DNA of 27,764 nucleotides from CAYLNK01 sp964384675 (GTDB lineage Bacteria; Acidobacteriota; Thermoanaerobaculia; UBA5066), in assembly GCA_964384675.1 (NCBI GenBank), contig CAYLNK010000050.1:1-27764 (forward strand), given 5' to 3'. The notes under the pieces are model-generated. The model did no database searches, had not been told where the DNA came from, and was given only the letters and a program-made list of their open reading frames with translations. The position numbers and the translations under genes are program-made. Below, piece by piece: positions 9,796 through 17,099 of this stretch. Numbering within the stretch: position 1 is the first letter of the stretch; each line of letters opens with the position of its first letter.

Positions 9796-10313
9796 CTTGC
9801 TCCATCTGTCCGCACGAGCAGCGAGACGAGATCGACAAGGCCCTGGTGTCCGGGCGGTCCCTGCGGGACATGGCGGGACAATTCCGGGTCTCGAAGTCCG
9901 CCCTCGACCGGCACAGGGACCACGTGAAGGCAACCCTGGTCAAGGCGGCCGTCCGCCGGGAAACCTCCCGCGGGGCCACCCTTCTCGACCGCATCCACGG
10001 TCTCGAGGATCACGCCCGCCGCCTGGCCATGGTCTGTGAGAGCGAGGGCGACTACCGGGCCGCGCTCGTCGGCCTTCAGCAGATCCGGGAAACCCTTCGC
10101 CTACTGCTCGACGTACGCGCCGCGGAGATCAAGGACCGTCGCGCCGCCTCCGTTGAACTCCTCCAGAGCCCAGATTGGCAGCGCATCAAGAACATCCTGA
10201 CAGCGACTCTCCTCCCCTACCCGGAGGCCCAGAATGCATTGGCGCACGCCCTCCGGGCTGAACTTTCCTCCCAGAAATTCGGAGACGACCATGCCGAAGA
10301 GCCCCCGAGCTGA
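9786..10313 (+). CDS. HTH protein with N-terminal Cys motif, terminase-small-subunit-like
   Basis: About 175 residues. It begins with CSICPHEQRDEIDKALVSGR, then a helix-turn-helix (SLRDMAGQFRVSKSALDRHR, DHV). A long helical region follows (about 60-140) with LDRIHGLEDHARRLA and GLQQIRETLRLLLD. This 'C-x2-C/H, EID-x-ALVSG, S-x-SALDRH' pattern is common in small proteins of phages and islands and resembles terminase small-subunit DNA-binding domains. GTG 9786 or ATG 9792 may start it; the latter gives the ATGA overlap seen for its neighbours. A DNA-recognition role is inferred, packaging is speculative. Confidence 0.7.
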   Translation: MAMTCSICPHEQRDEIDKALVSGRSLRDMAGQFRVSKSALDRHRDHVKATLVKAAVRRETSRGATLLDRIHGLEDHARRLAMVCESEGDYRAALVGLQQIRETLRLLLDVRAAEIKDRRAASVELLQSPDWQRIKNILTATLLPYPEAQNALAHALRAELSSQKFGDDHAEEPPS

Positions 10314-10521
10314 GACTCTCGTCGAGGACCTCGTAGAGACCCTCTCCCCGAGTGACGGCGTCACCTACACCATCGAAATGCCCCGCCCCTGGGCCGCAAC
10401 CGGTGTTCATTCGCCCCCGTGGTCACCACGTGCGGGAAGGCCGGTCCGCCCGGTAAGGGTCTGCTTCCTCGTACCCGACCAGGCGCAAGTCGATATTCCG
10501 CCGCGTAATCAGCACGAATAG
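10291..10521 (+). CDS. Small hypothetical protein, end of the rightward operon
   Basis: 76 residues from ATG 10291, preceded by GGAGACGACC. It overlaps the HTH gene by 23 bp. The N-terminus is helical and acidic (RAETLVEDLVETLSPSDGV) and the C-terminal half is Pro/Arg-rich with VRVCFLVPDQ. No family is recognised. Coding status rests on the ribosome site, position and amino-acid composition. Confidence 0.45.
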   Translation: MPKSPRAETLVEDLVETLSPSDGVTYTIEMPRPWAATGVHSPPWSPRAGRPVRPVRVCFLVPDQAQVDIPPRNQHE

Positions 10522-11016
10522 TCTCTGACACTCGCGACAAGGATCACCATAAGTCATTGAACAGCGGAAGCATTACGCGCTTCCGGCCCGTTTGACACAA
10601 CTGCCGTTATCGGACGCAACGCGCGTTCCCCCACCGCGGGCTCGCTTTGCGAACCCCTTGACCGCGATTCCCGAGCCACTTGTCCAGCGGAGCCCTGCCC
10701 CCACAACGGCTGGATACCCCGCCCCCCCAGTCGCCACTCGGGTCCCATCGAGGGTCAGATCGGGTCTTCACGTCGCCTCCCGCTCTCCGGTCGGAACCGG
10801 GGATCCAACACCTCCCAAGGAACTCAAGAACACCGAAGCCTCCCTCAACACCCCATCCCTCCCCTTCGTCACCCCGATTCGAGAGAACGCCCCGCACCAC
10901 TCACCCGATCACGACGCTCCTCGGTCACTCACCTCAACTCATAGCGAGCAAACTCGAAGTCCGCCCGATGGGCAAGCTCCTCTACTTCGTCAGCATTCCC
11001 TTCAGGAACCGGGCGA
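10522..11016. other. Gene-poor, strongly C-rich/G-poor intergenic stretch
   Basis: No convincing gene on either strand lies between the two convergent halves of the element. The plus strand is markedly C-rich and G-poor; for example bases 10801-10860 hold 27 C and 7 G. A hairpin CGGAAGC/GCTTCCG (10565-10571 with 10579-10585) lacks a T run. Four scattered GATCAC words (10543, 10908, 11083, 11161 areas) do not form regular iterons. It may be a decayed cargo site, an untranslated RNA or an origin, but nothing proves any of these. Confidence 0.5.
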
Positions 11017-11154
11017 CTACAAGACGATAAGCACAAGCGGGACGACACTCTTGGCGGCGATTTCAAACATCCAACCACCAAGATCACCACAGGAAAAACA
11101 ACCACCATGAAGATCGGGGCTCCAACGATCATCAGGAGCACACGCCCGCCCCAC
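11017..11154 (-). CDS. Candidate 45-residue small ORF downstream of the PIN gene
   Basis: GTG 11154 is preceded at 9 bases by an excellent ribosome site, GGGGGAGGTG (minus strand, 11173-11164). The peptide begins MGRACAPDDRWSPDLHGG, has three cysteines and ends in a hydrophobic run (SVVPLVLIVL) before TAG. It follows the PIN stop by about 70 bases on the same strand, after a hairpin. No family is known, and the surrounding composition makes chance ORFs likely. A different-frame ORF (10929-11141) overlaps it. Confidence 0.25.
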   Translation of the reverse strand: MGRACAPDDRWSPDLHGGCFSCGDLGGWMFEIAAKSVVPLVLIVL

Positions 11155-11195
11155 TGCGGCGATCACCTCCCCCTTCCTTTCAGCTGCTTGCGGGT

Positions 11196-11214
11196 CATGC
11201 CGACGTCCGGCATG
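11196..11214 (-). terminator. Perfect hairpin just after the PIN gene
   Basis: CATGCCG (11196-11202) and CGGCATG (11208-11214) form a 7-bp stem with a 5-base loop, nine bases beyond the PIN stop codon. There is no T run on the minus strand after it, so it may be an mRNA 3' stabiliser, an attenuator or an operator rather than a terminator. Confidence 0.4.
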
Positions 11215-11223
11215 AACGCACCA

Positions 11224-11679
11224 TTACTTCACGCCCACTTCAGCTCGGCACCCGCGACGATGTCCGAGCAGCGAGGCATGCTTTGCTCTCTGGTAGATCT
11301 TCCCTTTCGGAGTGACCAGCCGCCTGTTCCGAAAGTCGTCCATGAGGGCCCGATCATTCGTGAACAGTACTCGAGCACCGGAAACTCGAGCGAGGGCAAC
11401 GACGTGCGGGTCATCCGACGTACAGAGCCCAAGGAGTTCTACAACAGCTTGCTCCCTCTCGACCTCGGTCCTCGGCACGAGCGCTGCTTTGCCTTGCCGC
11501 CCAAGCTCAACGAGGAGGCGCCTGGCCCCATGGTTCGTTCCAAGCTCGTTAGCCAACAGACCGCCGTAGACTATGATCCCATCCCTATCATGGAGCCATC
11601 GCCAAATAGGCTCAGCCTCTACGTCTCGCGACGGGCCAAACAACAAGTGCGCCACATTTGCGTCAACTATGAGACACAT
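11224..11679 (-). CDS. PIN-domain ribonuclease-like protein
   Basis: 151 residues of the PIN fold, a metal-dependent RNase family. The four acidic positions are visible: Asp6 in LIVDANVAHL, Glu45 in LLANELG, Asp89/Asp90 in CTSDDPHVVALA, and Asp109 in LFTNDRAL. The C-terminal TPKGKIYQRAKHASLLGH segment is typical of a PIN subfamily I have seen encoded next to ATPases rather than next to VapB antitoxins. It starts at ATG 11679, 14 bases after the ATPase stop, so the two are one operon. No small antitoxin gene lies upstream, so a plain VapBC toxin is less likely than an effector controlled by the ATPase. A hairpin follows the stop. Confidence 0.85.
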   Translation of the reverse strand: MCLIVDANVAHLLFGPSRDVEAEPIWRWLHDRDGIIVYGGLLANELGTNHGARRLLVELGRQGKAALVPRTEVEREQAVVELLGLCTSDDPHVVALARVSGARVLFTNDRALMDDFRNRRLVTPKGKIYQRAKHASLLGHRRGCRAEVGVK

Positions 11680-11693
11680 GTACTAACTCGCCG

Positions 11694-13037
11694 TTACGGC
11701 TCCGCGGCAAGGAGGCGGAGTTCCTCCGCCAGAAAGAAGTCTCTATAGTGCTTCGGCGGGGAGACTATGTTCCCTGCATCGTCAAGCCGAAGGCAGTGCA
11801 CTTTAGTGCCGGATTCGCCATTGACAAACAGGAGCAGAGACACCGCGTCCTTTGGTAGAACTCCATCACGAACAGCAAGACGCACTCGGTCAACTACGTG
11901 ATCACTATGTGTCTCGATCAAGAATCGATGCCGCCGCTCCTTAACAAGAGTGGCAGCGAATGTACCAAGGGCCGCCTGGGCTCGAGGGTGAAGATGGACT
12001 TCGGGCTGCTGAAGCAGGAACGTCGTAGGCTCCGTCTCTACGAGCGCCTCGACGAGAATCGGCAAGACTTGGCTGACACCATACCCGACGTCCACTATGT
12101 TCACCTCCTTTTGCTGTCCGGCGAGTCGGACCCGAAGCTGAAAGGGCGCGGAATCGCCCCTTCCGAAGCGGCGCACGACGACGTCTTGGAATAGCCCGGC
12201 GCTCTTGCCGTATGCGGCCAGAATTGACTCCAGCGCCTTCCACGCGTCCGGAGAGTTGCCGGCAAGCCGAGCGAGGAGCATGGGGATGTGCTCTCCCTCC
12301 GGAGACCGTGCCTCTTGCAGCAGATCGTACGTGCGCTTTGGTCGTGACCGAATAGGGGCTGTGGCAAGCGGCCGAGTCCAATAGAGACCACCTCGGCGGC
12401 GGCTCGGCAAACGCCGAAGGTCATTCAGTTCTTCCAGCAAGGGCAGGAAGGCCTCGGTCTTTGGTGGCAGACCCTCGAAGAGATCTCCTTGGCGCAGTCC
12501 CTGCAGGAGAAGGGGTTCCAGCCAAATAAAGGCATTCCTGACGTTGAGCGTCGTGCTTCGAAAGCGGTGTATGGGCGTCACCCTATGCGTTTCAGTAGCA
12601 GTTGCGAACTGGAAGTGCAGTACCCCATCGACCCTCGATGCTTCAATGCGTACGTCCGCCCTACCAATGGAGAGGTGCGTCAAGTCGGGTTGGCCAGACG
12701 ATGACGTGAACTCGCCGCGAACCGACAAAGAAGGGCCCGCACTCGCCTTTCGGGCTGTGCGACCCGAACCTAGCGTGACTCCAACTGCGAAGGCCTTGGG
12801 TCGCTTTCCCCGGCCACCGTGATAGTGGGCAATGTCGTCGTAAGCCCCTAGGCTAAAGGGGTCTTCGTTGAAATTGGGCTCTGAGGCACTGAACGCAAGG
12901 TCCCATGCGATCCGCGTGAGGGCGAGGAACGTAGATTTCCCTGTGCTGTTTTCCCCGATCAAGAGGGTGAGAGGGGCTAGCGGAGCGGTGTGCTCGCCGC
13001 GGAAGCAGCGAATGTCGCGGAAGCGAAGAGTGTCCAT
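11694..13037 (-). CDS. AAA ATPase, DUF3696/AAA_21-like (SMC/OLD-type head)
   Basis: 447 residues of an ABC/SMC-like ATPase. Walker A is GENSTGKST (28-36), with the N-terminal strand FRDIRCFRGEHTAPLAPLTL. The signature-like YGVSQVLPIL lies at about 319-328, Walker B LLQQPEVHLHP at 341-351 (Gln where an acidic residue is usual, catalytic Glu kept), and the H-loop region FLIETHSDH at 372-380. The C-terminus resembles DUF3696. It has no TOPRIM nuclease domain, so unlike OLD, GajA or AriA partners it must rely on another protein, and the adjacent PIN gene is the obvious candidate. ATG 13037 has AGAGGA upstream. It lies 139 bases after hsdR on the same strand and may have its own promoter. Defence function is inferred from context. 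Confidence 0.88.
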   Translation of the reverse strand: MDTLRFRDIRCFRGEHTAPLAPLTLLIGENSTGKSTFLALTRIAWDLAFSASEPNFNEDPFSLGAYDDIAHYHGGRGKRPKAFAVGVTLGSGRTARKASAGPSLSVRGEFTSSSGQPDLTHLSIGRADVRIEASRVDGVLHFQFATATETHRVTPIHRFRSTTLNVRNAFIWLEPLLLQGLRQGDLFEGLPPKTEAFLPLLEELNDLRRLPSRRRGGLYWTRPLATAPIRSRPKRTYDLLQEARSPEGEHIPMLLARLAGNSPDAWKALESILAAYGKSAGLFQDVVVRRFGRGDSAPFQLRVRLAGQQKEVNIVDVGYGVSQVLPILVEALVETEPTTFLLQQPEVHLHPRAQAALGTFAATLVKERRHRFLIETHSDHVVDRVRLAVRDGVLPKDAVSLLLFVNGESGTKVHCLRLDDAGNIVSPPKHYRDFFLAEELRLLAAEP

Positions 13038-13176
13038 ATGTCAATCCTCTCATGGCTCGCGCGGGGTCTCCCCGGGGTGAGTCAGCCAGGCCCCTCAATT
13101 TGTTCCACCGGCCACCTCGATCGAGAGTCCTTCGTGATCCGCTCAGCGCCTAACGGAACAGGGGCGCTCGGAACGG

Positions 13177-16161
13177 CTATCCCCCGCTGTCACGGGCCTG
13201 CTCATAGATCTTCCGCGCCAGCTCCCGAAATGCCACCTGCTGGAAGTCGGGCTCGTTCATGAAGCGCGACACGATCCCGGCGTTCTCGTCCATACGCTCG
13301 ATCATCAGGTCGAGGACCTTCTCCTTGATCGACAGCGCGAAGTTGTCGAAAGCGTTCGCGCCGGCCTTCAGCTGGACCTCCTCGTCGACCCGCGCCTTCT
13401 CGGTCACCTGGTCGAAGAAGAGCTGGTCCGCCTTCGTGAAGTTCGTCCCGAACCGGTCGTTCAGGAGGTCGATGATCTCGGACAGCCGTGCCTCGTCGTC
13501 CCGACCCTTCCGTGTCCCGACCTCCTTCGCCCCGTAGAGCGGCACAGGCTCGGCGACCTTCAGGTCGATCCCGCCCTCGCGGGTCTTGTCGAGGCGGTAG
13601 TAGTTCAGAGCGACCTCGCCCCGGAGGTCGAGCGGGTCCTTCCGCGGGTCCTGCGGGAGCTTCAGCTGGAGGAACCGGGCGAAGGCGAAGAGCTTCTCCA
13701 GGTCCGGATCCGCGAACGGCATGATCTGGGAGAGGAGCGCGTACAGGGCGACGTACCCCTTCAGGGCGCTCCGGAACTCGTCCTGCTTCTCCCCCGGCAG
13801 CGCGACGAAGCGGTCGACGCCGGGGTTCAGGAAGCCGTAGAGCTGGGCGTGGTCGGTGACGCTCTTCCTGGCCTGCGGAGCGAAGAAGACCTTGCAGAAG
13901 CCCTCGACCTCGGACGGGGAGAAGACCTGGGCCGCCCCGAGTTTGTGCTGTAGCTCGTAGAGGCGGTTCGGGTCGGCCGTCTCGGCGACGATGGTCTCCT
14001 CGTAGTACGGCTGGAAGGACCGCTCGATCTCCTCGGCCTCGTTCACGAAGTCGAGGACGAAGGTGTCCTCCTTCCCTGGCGCCGTCCGGTTCAGCCTCGA
14101 CAGGGTCTGGACAGCCTGGACGCCCGAGAGCCGCTTGTCGACGTACATCGTGTGGAGGAGCGGCTGGTCGAAGCCGGTCTGGAACTTGTTCGCGGCGAGG
14201 AGGATCTGGAACTCGTCCGTGGCGAACCGCCCCGGCAGCTCCTTCTCGCGGATCCCGTTGTTCATCCCGACCTCGGTGTAGGTGACGGTCGGGACGTCCG
14301 GGTCCTCCACCGTGCCGGAGAACGCGACGAGGACGCCGATGTCGGTGTAGCCCTGCTCGGCGATGTACTTCCGGAACGCCTGCATGTACCGGACGGCGTG
14401 GAGGCGGGAGCTGGTGACGACCATCGCCTTCGCCTTCCCGCCGATCCGGTGCCGGACGCTCGCGCGGAAGTGCTCCACCATCACTTGGGTCTTCTGGGCG
14501 ACGTTGTGCGGGTGGAGACTCATGAAGCGGGCCAGCTGCCGGGTCGCCTGTTTCTTGCTGACCTTCGGGTCGTCCTCGATCGCCTTCGCCAGGCGGTAGA
14601 AGGTCTTGTAGGTCGTGTAGCTCCGGAGGACGTCGAGGATGAAGCCCTCCTCGATGGCCTGCCGCATGGAGTAGAGGTGGAACGGGGCGGGCTTGCCGTC
14701 CGGGCCGCGGTGCCCGAACACCTCCAGCGTCTTGGCCTTCGGCGTCGCCGTGAAGGCGAAGAAGCTGAGGTTCTTCTGGGGCCCGCGGGACTCCAGCACC
14801 CGGAGGAGCCGGTCCTCGGAAGTCTCCTCGGTGACGCCAGCCTCTTCCTTCTCGGCCTCCTCCAGGGTCTTGGCGCCCAGGACTTCCTTCAGCTGCCGCG
14901 CCCCCTCGCCTGTCTGGGAGGAGTGCGCCTCGTCCACGATCAGGGCGTACGCCCGCTTCGGGAGCTGGCCGATCTTCTCGGTCACGAAGGGGAACTTCTG
15001 GAGCGTCGTGACGATGATCGGCGTCCCGGCCGCCAGGGCGTCCGCCAGCTGCGAGGAGCTTTCGTCGATCCGGGCGACGACGCCGACCTTGTGCTCGAAC
15101 TGGTAGATCGTCTGCTGGAGCTGCGCGTCGAGGACCTTCCGGTCGGTGATGACCACGACGGAGTCGAAGACCTTCCGGTCGTTCGCGTCGTGGAGTGTGG
15201 CGAGCCGGTGCGCCAGCCAGCCGATCGAGTTGCTCTTGCCGCTGCCGGCCGAGTGCTGGATCAGGTAGCTGTGGCCCGGACCCTCCGTCCGCGCGGAGGC
15301 CTCCAGGCGCCGGACGGCGTCGAGCTGGTGGTATCGAGGAAAGATGATCGTCTCCCGCGTCGTGGCCTTTCCGCCGGACTCCTTCTCCTCCGTGAGGAGG
15401 TGGGCGAAGCGCCCGAGGATGTCGAGGAAGCTGTCCCGCTGCCAGACCTCTTCCCAGAGGTACGCCGTCCGGTAGCTGCCGCGGTTCTCCGGGTTGCCGG
15501 CACCGCCGCGGTTCCCCCGGTTGAACGGCAGGAAGACGGTGTCCTTGCCGGCGAGCTTCGTCGCCATGTAGACCTGATCGGGGTCGACGGCGAAGTGGAC
15601 GAGCGCCCGCTTCTTGAACTGGAAGAGGCGGTGCTTCGGGTCGCGGTTCCGGTATTGTGCGACAGCGTGCTCGACGGTCTGGGACGTCAGTGGGTTCTTC
15701 AGCTCGACTGTCGCCACCGGGAGGCCGTTGACGCTGAGGAGCATGTCGATCGACTTCTCCTCGCCGACGGCGAACTTGACCTGGCGGGTGAGGGTCAGTC
15801 GGTTCTGGCCATAGCGGGCGAGGACGTCGGGGTTGAGGCCGTGGGCGGGGCGGAAGGTGGCGACCTCGATCTTCTTGCCGAAGAATTTGAAGCCGTGGCG
15901 AAGGACCTCCAGGGTCCCCAGCATGTCGAGGTGCTTCGTGAGGGCGTCGAGGACGGCACGCTCCAGGTCGCCCTTGTGCTGCGCCCGGAGGCTCTTCCAG
16001 AGATCGGGCTGCGTGGCTTGGATGTACGCCAAGAGGTCGCCGGGGGTGACGGCCAGCTCGGCGTTGAAGTCGGCGGGGGATCCCTTGGCCCAGCCGCCCG
16101 CTGCAAGGAGCGACGCCTCGATCGCGTCCTCGAAGGCCTTCTCCGAGTGCGTGAAGGTCAC
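13177..16161 (-). CDS. hsdR: Type I restriction endonuclease subunit R
   Basis: Motor and nuclease subunit of the type I system: translocates DNA with ATP and cleaves away from the site. The GTG start at 16161 overlaps the DUF4268 stop by GTGA, giving 994 residues; the longer frame to 16518 is overlap. The N-terminal PD-(D/E)xK nuclease has Asp139 (SIDMLL) and Glu153-Leu-Lys155 (VATVELKN). The helicase motor has Walker A HSAGSGKS (303-310), DEAH box LIVDEAHSSQ (about 407-416), motif III FTATPKAKT and motif VI region ANKFQTGFDQP...QTLSRLNRT. The C-terminus is helical for HsdM contact. All motifs are intact. Confidence 0.96.
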   Translation of the reverse strand: MTFTHSEKAFEDAIEASLLAAGGWAKGSPADFNAELAVTPGDLLAYIQATQPDLWKSLRAQHKGDLERAVLDALTKHLDMLGTLEVLRHGFKFFGKKIEVATFRPAHGLNPDVLARYGQNRLTLTRQVKFAVGEEKSIDMLLSVNGLPVATVELKNPLTSQTVEHAVAQYRNRDPKHRLFQFKKRALVHFAVDPDQVYMATKLAGKDTVFLPFNRGNRGGAGNPENRGSYRTAYLWEEVWQRDSFLDILGRFAHLLTEEKESGGKATTRETIIFPRYHQLDAVRRLEASARTEGPGHSYLIQHSAGSGKSNSIGWLAHRLATLHDANDRKVFDSVVVITDRKVLDAQLQQTIYQFEHKVGVVARIDESSSQLADALAAGTPIIVTTLQKFPFVTEKIGQLPKRAYALIVDEAHSSQTGEGARQLKEVLGAKTLEEAEKEEAGVTEETSEDRLLRVLESRGPQKNLSFFAFTATPKAKTLEVFGHRGPDGKPAPFHLYSMRQAIEEGFILDVLRSYTTYKTFYRLAKAIEDDPKVSKKQATRQLARFMSLHPHNVAQKTQVMVEHFRASVRHRIGGKAKAMVVTSSRLHAVRYMQAFRKYIAEQGYTDIGVLVAFSGTVEDPDVPTVTYTEVGMNNGIREKELPGRFATDEFQILLAANKFQTGFDQPLLHTMYVDKRLSGVQAVQTLSRLNRTAPGKEDTFVLDFVNEAEEIERSFQPYYEETIVAETADPNRLYELQHKLGAAQVFSPSEVEGFCKVFFAPQARKSVTDHAQLYGFLNPGVDRFVALPGEKQDEFRSALKGYVALYALLSQIMPFADPDLEKLFAFARFLQLKLPQDPRKDPLDLRGEVALNYYRLDKTREGGIDLKVAEPVPLYGAKEVGTRKGRDDEARLSEIIDLLNDRFGTNFTKADQLFFDQVTEKARVDEEVQLKAGANAFDNFALSIKEKVLDLMIERMDENAGIVSRFMNEPDFQQVAFRELARKIYEQARDSGG

Positions 16162-17099
16162 GCGGCGTCCTTCTTGAACCTCGCGAGGAACGGTCCCAGG
16201 GCCTTCTCCATTCGGACCATGGCGTCGATCATCGTGTCCTGTATCTCCGGCCACTTCGAGGGGTCGTCTCGATACCCGCCCCCCTCGAAGCGCTTCCGGA
16301 TGCGACACGCCCGCTTCGTATCGAGGCGTTGCCACTCCAGGGCGTCTCCGAAGGCGCTTTCGATGACGGCCTTCGCGGCGAAAGGCGTGTCGAAGATCTG
16401 CTTGTTCTCGACCTCGCCATCCTTGCCCCGATCGATGTACAGCTCGACGCCCGCCTCGTGCTGCGTGATCGTGTAGGTGTACGGAACACCACCTAGCCCA
16501 GAGCCGGCGGCGATCCATCCAGATGTGGAAGGAGATATCGCCGCGTGTAGCTTCGTCGTCCCCTTCGCTCTCTCCAGGAGCGTCCTCCAGAACTCTTCAC
16601 GCAGTCCCTCACGCTCGGCGAGGTCCTTCTTCGTTTCGCCGACCTCGCGACCTTCCGCGCTCGGCCCCACGATGAGGGTCAGAAGGGGCGCCGCGGGGGA
16701 GCTCTCGATCTGGATGGCCTCGACCTTGAGCAGGTAGAACGAGGCAGCGGTCGATTGGTTCAGCCAGGTAACGGCGCTGATGTGCTCCGGGCGCGGATCC
16801 GAAACGATCCACACCGCAGCCTTGGCGCCGATGGCGACGAGGTAAGTGATCACCTTGCCAAGGTGGTCGTGGTCGCTCCGCTCCAGCTGGTTCTCGATGA
16901 TGACGGACTTCCCGTCTGAGTCCTCGGCCACGAGATCAACGGAGAAGCTGCCCGCGCCCTGCTCCCTTTCGGCGGAGACCAGCTCCAAGTCGAGGGCTTC
17001 ATTCAGGACGTCGATGTTCTCTTCGAGCCACCTCGTGAAGTCGAGGGCTTCATGCTTCCAGACCTCGCGAAGCGGCACCCGCCTGATCTTCCCGATCAT
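16158..17099 (-). CDS. DUF4268 protein with PD-(D/E)xK-like nuclease motif, inside the hsd operon
   Basis: 313 residues. The N-terminal part carries a PD-(D/E)xK-like signature: Asp55 in SFSVDLVAEDSDG and Glu69-x-Gln71 in SVIIENQLERSDHDHLGK, followed by ITYLVAIGAKAAVWI. The C-terminal part (about 165-300, EFWRTLLERAKG onward) is the DUF4268 region. It overlaps hsdS by ATGA (with AGGAGG just upstream) and hsdR by GTGA, so it is made in step with the R-M subunits. Such proteins often occur near restriction genes. A regulatory or accessory nuclease role is plausible, but no activity has been assigned to my knowledge. Confidence 0.85.
   Translation of the reverse strand: MIGKIRRVPLREVWKHEALDFTRWLEENIDVLNEALDLELVSAEREQGAGSFSVDLVAEDSDGKSVIIENQLERSDHDHLGKVITYLVAIGAKAAVWIVSDPRPEHISAVTWLNQSTAASFYLLKVEAIQIESSPAAPLLTLIVGPSAEGREVGETKKDLAEREGLREEFWRTLLERAKGTTKLHAAISPSTSGWIAAGSGLGGVPYTYTITQHEAGVELYIDRGKDGEVENKQIFDTPFAAKAVIESAFGDALEWQRLDTKRACRIRKRFEGGGYRDDPSKWPEIQDTMIDAMVRMEKALGPFLARFKKDAA

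Noticed and set aside
10565..10585. Hairpin as terminator for the rightward operon
   Set aside because: 7-bp stem but no T run after it in either direction.
10592..11110. 172-codon proline-rich plus-strand frame
   Set aside because: Composition merely reflects the C-rich DNA; there is no ribosome site or recognisable motif.
10929..11141. 70-codon minus-strand ORF with a hydrophobic start and lipobox-like VVGC
   Set aside because: The strong ribosome site upstream is spaced for a different start (11154) in another frame, and the hydrophobicity comes from GTG/GTT-rich DNA. Not excluded, but unsupported.
10543..11166. GATCAC words as replication iterons
   Set aside because: Only four copies, irregularly spaced and with no conserved flanks.
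14152..16476. 774-codon plus-strand frame opposite hsdR
   Set aside because: Leu/Val/Asp/Glu/Arg-dominated shadow of HsdR codons with no domain; HsdR motifs on the other strand are unequivocal. The same applies to 18376-19572, 19600-20817, 20941-22326 and 23783-25159.
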